Source: Thermoplasmata archaeon
Lineage (GTDB): Archaea > Thermoplasmatota > Thermoplasmata > SG8-5
Length of the DNA: 7,699 nt
Assembly (NCBI GenBank): GCA_030655715.1
Contig: JAUSPR010000028.1
Span: forward strand, 1-7,699
Reading direction: 5' to 3'
This document shows, piece by piece, positions 5,200 through 7,699 of the stretch. The notes under the pieces were generated by a model. The model worked only from the letters and a program-made list of their open reading frames with translations. It had not been told where the DNA came from and did not search any database. How positions within the stretch are numbered: the stretch's first letter is position 1; each line of letters begins with the position of its first letter. The position numbers were made by a program, and so were the translations under genes.

Positions 5200-5961
5200 T
5201 TAGAAATCCACGACCATGGTAACGTAGTTTTTACCGCCTATGGTGCTCAACCTGGCGCTCAGAATCACTACCGGACTTAGTGGTACATCGCCATTGGCCT
5301 TGTCAGTTGCAACCGCTGAAATCGCCCTTACGACATCCATGCCGGATGTAACCTGGCCAAATACTGCATATTGGTCGTCGAGACTGGCCTGTGCACCATC
5401 ACAGATATAGAACTGGCTGGTGGCGGTGTTCGGGTCGGTAGTTCTTGCCATGGCAACCGCACCATCGATATGCCTGAGGGTGGGGCTTATCTCGAGAGCT
5501 ATTGGGGGGTATGTGGCTGTTTTCGGGGTCATATCGGGATTCATGCCGCCTCCCTGTATCATGAAGCCGTCAATTATCCTGTGGAAGATTAGACCATCAA
5601 AATACTGGTCATTGACATAATTCTTGAAATTATTGCAGGTGTTCGGGACATCCGCTTCCTTGAGCTCGAAGACAATGGTCTTGCCGCCGGTGGCCGGTGG
5701 TGGCGTTGTGCCATCCGGGTTGATAGGGTCCAGGTCGTTAATTGCTGCCTGCTGGCCGGTAAAATATGCTGTATATGCGAAATAAGACATTCCTGCAATC
5801 ACAATAATCACCACTATGGCGAAGACGGCTAATTTCTTTGCGGCAGAGAATAGCTTGCCACAATTCGGGCATCGTACAGCATCCTCTGGTATGATTGCAT
5901 CACAGTACCCGCACTCGACTTCAGTGTCACGCAATTCGCCTATCTTTTTTCTTCGCGCCAT
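5200..5961 (-). CDS. Membrane-anchored cyclophilin-type peptidyl-prolyl isomerase with zinc ribbon
   Basis: The protein has 253 residues and catalyses cis-trans isomerisation of proline peptide bonds. I chose ATG 5961 because GGAGGGTTC directly precedes it; an in-frame ATG at 6000 would put that signal inside the gene. The N-terminus carries a zinc ribbon (Cys 17, 20, 31, 34), then one membrane helix (about 44-63) and a Pro/Gly/Asp-rich linker (70-93). The cyclophilin domain follows (about 94-253): FHRIIDGFMIQGG with catalytic Arg128, SQFYI at 182-186 and LDDQYAVFG at 194-202. The Trp and His of human cyclophilin A near the last motif appear replaced by Leu and Tyr, as often happens in prokaryotic forms. 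The predicted topology puts the zinc ribbon inside and the isomerase outside, so it probably assists folding of exported proteins. Confidence 0.93.
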   Translation of the reverse strand: MARRKKIGELRDTEVECGYCDAIIPEDAVRCPNCGKLFSAAKKLAVFAIVVIIVIAGMSYFAYTAYFTGQQAAINDLDPINPDGTTPPPATGGKTIVFELKEADVPNTCNNFKNYVNDQYFDGLIFHRIIDGFMIQGGGMNPDMTPKTATYPPIALEISPTLRHIDGAVAMARTTDPNTATSQFYICDGAQASLDDQYAVFGQVTSGMDVVRAISAVATDKANGDVPLSPVVILSARLSTIGGKNYVTMVVDF

Positions 5962-6022
5962 GAACCCTCCAATATGCATATGGTTTTTAAAACTTTCCAA
6001 AGAATGAATCTGTCAACTTTTT

Positions 6023-6140
6023 AGTGAAAGTAAGGGTCTGGGGTGCAGGGACTAGGGAGAGACTGGCTTTTGAAAAGTCAGTCCATCTATTTCCTAGACC
6101 CTTTGTACTAATCTATAAACAAAGACCCTAGACCCTCACT
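6023..6140. repeat. Compound imperfect inverted repeat of about 118 bp
   Basis: Outer arms are AGTG 6023-6026 with CACT 6137-6140 and AGGGTCTGGGG 6033-6043 with CCCTAGACCCT 6126-6136 (one G-T pair). Inner arms are CTAGG 6052-6056 with CCTAG 6093-6097 and an 11-bp arm pair 6061-6071/6073-6083 with one G-T pair around a single base. CCTAGACCCT occurs twice directly (6093-6102 and 6127-6136). It has no ORF. It lies upstream of the cyclophilin gene and next to element B. It may be a miniature mobile element or a strongly folding spacer. Confidence 0.6.
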
Positions 6141-6201
6141 ATTAATTTCAATATCACTAAATTCTTGCCAAGCTGCAAAAAATTCAGATGCCTGATGAAT
6201 G

Positions 6202-6473
6202 AGTGCTCCCCAACGCTAAAGCGTGGGGTATCCATTAACTACCAGCCCATCAAAGCGCTGGCGTTTGTTACCTGGGCTGGAAGTTAACCAGATGGCAGTT
6301 GCATACCTGAATTATCGAAGCACATAAGCTTCGATTTTCTATGCACACATATTTACGGTATGCAACGGTGGATTGACGATTGCTTTCATCCTGAATTTCG
6401 TGAATTCTTATCGCCAGATACTCATTCAGGGTGATTCGATTTGATGATAGAACAGGATATCGAGGGGAGCACT
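6202..6473 (+). repeat. Structured intergenic element B (paralogue of element A)
   Basis: The element is closed by AGTGCTCCCC 6202-6211 with GGGGAGCACT 6464-6473, then GGTATCC 6227-6233 with GGATATC 6455-6461. Inside are a small hairpin ACGC/GCGT (6213-6224), AACT/AGTT plus CCAGCCC 6242-6248 with GGGCTGG 6274-6280, GTTGCATACC 6298-6307 with GGTATGCAAC 6357-6366, ATCGAAGC 6314-6321 with GCTTCGAT 6328-6335, and an 11-bp helix 6386-6396/6424-6434. The inner order matches element A. Perfect ends make it look complete, either as one folded RNA or as a miniature element with terminal inverted repeats. The short left hairpin with CCCC/GGGG arms also resembles palindromes at IS200/IS605 ends. It lies between the divergent cyclophilin and nitrilase genes. 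Confidence 0.65.
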
Positions 6474-6522
6474 TCAATTAAACTATTTCTCGCAATTGGA
6501 ACTGTCCAGAAAGCGCCCTTAT

Positions 6523-6609
6523 CCGCAGACTTAAAAGTCGCGATATGCGGGCGAGAACATGTTTAATCACATACAAAACCAATATTAGGCCGAACCATAA
6601 TCAAGGTTC
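6523..6609 (+). promoter_or_regulatory. Promoter region of the nitrilase-family gene
   Basis: The space after element B is AT-rich with two possible TATA boxes: CTTAAAAG (6530-6537), lying within an imperfect inverted repeat (CCGCA 6523-6527 with TGCGG 6546-6550), and a weaker AATATTAGG near 6581-6589. The first would give a leader of about 50 bases, the second an almost leaderless transcript. The start is preceded by AAGGTTC, a weak Shine-Dalgarno sequence. Confidence 0.35.
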
Positions 6610-7434
6610 ATGTCAAAAATCGCGCTCGTGCAAATGCAGCCAAGCCTCGGAGACAAGGCCCATAATCTCAAAATACTGGAAAGGGCCATTCGCAGCACTG
6701 ACGCGGATGTTCTTGCGTTTTCCGAAATGTTTCTCACCGGCTATACCCTGAGGGACCGATATCATGAACTGGCCGAGAGCTTGGATGGTCCTTCCGTAAG
6801 AAAAATTGCAGAACTTGCCAGTGAGCATGAAAAGTGGCTCGTTGTCGGCATGCCAGAACTGGATCCAGAGCGAACAGGAGTCATTTACAACAGCGCCCTG
6901 GTGGTGAGTCCCGAGACAGAGCCAGAAACGTATCGAAAAATGGTGCTGGCCAATTTCGGGCCATTCGAGGAAGACCTTTATTTCGCAAGAGGAGACAAAA
7001 TGCCGATTTTCGACACACCAGTAGGCAGAATGGGTGTTGAGATATGTTTTGATATTTTCTTCCCTGAAATTTCCAAATTATATGCTCTGGAGGGTGCGGA
7101 CATCATCGTTTGCATCTCAGCTTCCCCATCCACAACAAGAGAATTTTTCGAGAAAATTCTACCGGCCAGGGCAATCGAGAATACCGTGTTCGTGGCTTAC
7201 GCAAACCTTGTCGGCACCGAGCAGAACATGACATTCTGGGGCGGAAACCAGTTGATAGGCCCTAGAGGGAATATCAAAGCCGGCGGCAAGCCGTTCGTTG
7301 AAGGCCTGGTGAAGGCCGAAGTCGACCTTTCAGAGTTGGAAGTTGCCAGACAATTCCGCCCGACAATCAGGGAGACGCGCCATGACCTGATGGAAAGGCT
7401 GGGCGAGTATGCGAATTCAGACAGACCTGAATAG
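6610..7434 (+). CDS. Carbon-nitrogen hydrolase (nitrilase superfamily)
   Basis: The protein has 274 residues and should be a cytoplasmic amidase that breaks non-peptide C-N bonds through a Glu-Lys-Cys triad. The triad is visible: Glu39 in FSEMFLTGY, Lys110 in YRKMVLANFGPFEED, and Cys146 in GVEICFDIFFPE. The Glu120/121 pair after Lys110 fits the second conserved glutamate. The length is normal, and the N-terminal strand (KIALVQMQPSLGD) marks the true start at ATG 6610. The C-terminal part keeps NLVG and GGNQLIGPRG, typical of the fold. Substrate cannot be told: omega-amidase, carbamoylputrescine- or other amidase branches are possible. It appears to be transcribed alone, with element B upstream and a hairpin terminator just after the stop. 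Confidence 0.95.
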   Translation: MSKIALVQMQPSLGDKAHNLKILERAIRSTDADVLAFSEMFLTGYTLRDRYHELAESLDGPSVRKIAELASEHEKWLVVGMPELDPERTGVIYNSALVVSPETEPETYRKMVLANFGPFEEDLYFARGDKMPIFDTPVGRMGVEICFDIFFPEISKLYALEGADIIVCISASPSTTREFFEKILPARAIENTVFVAYANLVGTEQNMTFWGGNQLIGPRGNIKAGGKPFVEGLVKAEVDLSELEVARQFRPTIRETRHDLMERLGEYANSDRPE

Positions 7435-7435
7435 A

Positions 7436-7457
7436 CTGGCGTTCAATTCAACGCCAG
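7436..7457 (+). terminator. Hairpin after the nitrilase-family gene
   Basis: CTGGCGTT (7436-7443) pairs perfectly with AACGCCAG (7450-7457) around CAATTC and begins one base after the stop codon. No long T-run follows directly, but T-rich sequence begins near 7514. A second small hairpin (TGAACT 7472-7477 with AGTTCA 7483-7488) lies beyond it. Confidence 0.6.
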
Positions 7458-7509
7458 ATGAATTATAAGTTTGAACTGAAGAAGTTCAGTATGCAGTGGT
7501 CATGTCTAT

Positions 7510-7631
7510 GAGTATTTTTCTTTAGAATTTTCCCCTCTGGAGTTTTTCTTTTTGTGAAATTTTCTCCGCTGCGGTATTCTCTTTTACAATTTTCTGCGCT
7601 GGAGTATTTTTCTTTAAGATTTTCTCCGCTG
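7510..7631. repeat. Four degenerate tandem repeats of about 30 bp
   Basis: Units at 7510-7539, 7540-7572, 7573-7601 and 7602-7631 share the pattern GAGTATTTTTCTTTA, then ATTTTC and TCCGCTG. The first and last are closest to each other. TATTTTTCTTTA in the last unit (7605-7616) recurs inverted at 7642-7653, giving a 12-bp inverted repeat. Units follow directly on one another without spacers, so this is not a CRISPR array. Confidence 0.8.
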
Positions 7632-7699
7632 GCTCGGGCTGTAAAGAAAAATATTCAGTAAACAAGAAACATGCCCTTGCATGCTCGAAAATCTGTGTG
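7522..7699 (-). CDS. Possible C-terminal end of a leftward gene with decapeptide repeats
   Basis: The leftward frame is open from the window edge for 58 codons to a TAA at 7522-7524. Across the tandem repeats it reads three 10-residue units, AEKILKKNTP, AQKIVKENTA and AEKISQKEKL, then QRGKF and stop. The repeats stay in frame for those units, and changes between them mostly keep Lys/Glu/Ala character, as expected of a charged helical tail. The part nearer the window edge (TQIFEHARACFLFTEYFSLQPEP) is less convincing. A non-coding repeat with a chance open frame is a fair alternative, because the first repeat unit is out of frame and the repeat also has an inverted copy. It would converge on the nitrilase-family gene. 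Confidence 0.35.
   Translation of the reverse strand, partial: TQIFEHARACFLFTEYFSLQPEPAEKILKKNTPAQKIVKENTAAEKISQKEKLQRGKF

Noticed and set aside
4556..6473. Elements A and B as SRP RNA or RNase P RNA
   Set aside because: I could not find the conserved cores of either RNA, and two diverged copies would be unusual.
6268..6477. 69-codon leftward frame inside element B
   Set aside because: It spans the conserved helices, shows no protein-like pattern, and has no counterpart in element A.
7510..7631. CRISPR array
   Set aside because: Units follow each other with no spacers and are degenerate; no cas gene is present.

Overview
This window looks archaeal. The reasons are a tRNA gene with a bulge-helix-bulge type intron and no encoded CCA, AT-rich TATA-like boxes, small zinc-ribbon/membrane proteins, and Shine-Dalgarno motifs of the GGAGG/AGGTGA type. 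The mix of a zinc-ribbon-plus-membrane cyclophilin, triple zinc ribbons and an NfeD/flotillin pair would fit Thermoplasmatota or a related euryarchaeal lineage. That placement is inference; no marker gene here fixes it.

Layout. Positions 1-93 hold the 5' end of a leftward gene, possibly the helix-turn-helix start of a transposase. Positions 277-505 hold a tRNA-Lys(CUU) gene interrupted in its T loop by a 34-nt intron. It is preceded by a partial duplication of its leader and 5' end that folds as a tRNA-like but non-standard structure. A small rightward membrane protein (678-1121) follows and ends at a strong terminator. Next is a leftward block. Read in its transcription direction it runs: triple zinc-ribbon protein with an N-terminal octapeptide repeat (4508-3852), NfeD-like membrane protein (3847-3281), flotillin-like SPFH protein (3279-1840), a hairpin terminator, a small three-helix membrane protein (1735-1391), and a short frameshifted gene (1380-1173). 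The first three genes are separated by only 1 to 4 bases and are almost certainly one operon.

Right half. A rightward zinc-ribbon/two-TM protein (4841-5170) converges on a leftward zinc-ribbon/TM/cyclophilin protein (5961-5200). A rightward nitrilase-superfamily hydrolase (6610-7434) follows. After it comes a set of about 30-bp tandem repeats, which may encode the C-terminal end of a further leftward gene.

Between genes. Two related elements of about 260-275 bp (about 4556-4830 and 6202-6473) occupy the two divergent intergenic regions. They share sequence blocks, and two of their helices differ by changes that keep base pairing. They look like copies of one structured RNA or of a small mobile element. 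A separate compound inverted repeat (6023-6140) lies beside the second copy.

The NfeD-flotillin pair is a known membrane-microdomain module (compare YuaF-YuaG of Bacillus). The cotranscribed zinc-ribbon gene and the neighbouring small membrane proteins suggest a membrane-associated complex, but no partner relation beyond NfeD-flotillin can be shown from sequence. The least ordinary parts are the T-loop tRNA intron with its tRNA-like neighbour, the octapeptide-repeat zinc-ribbon protein, and the paired structured elements.
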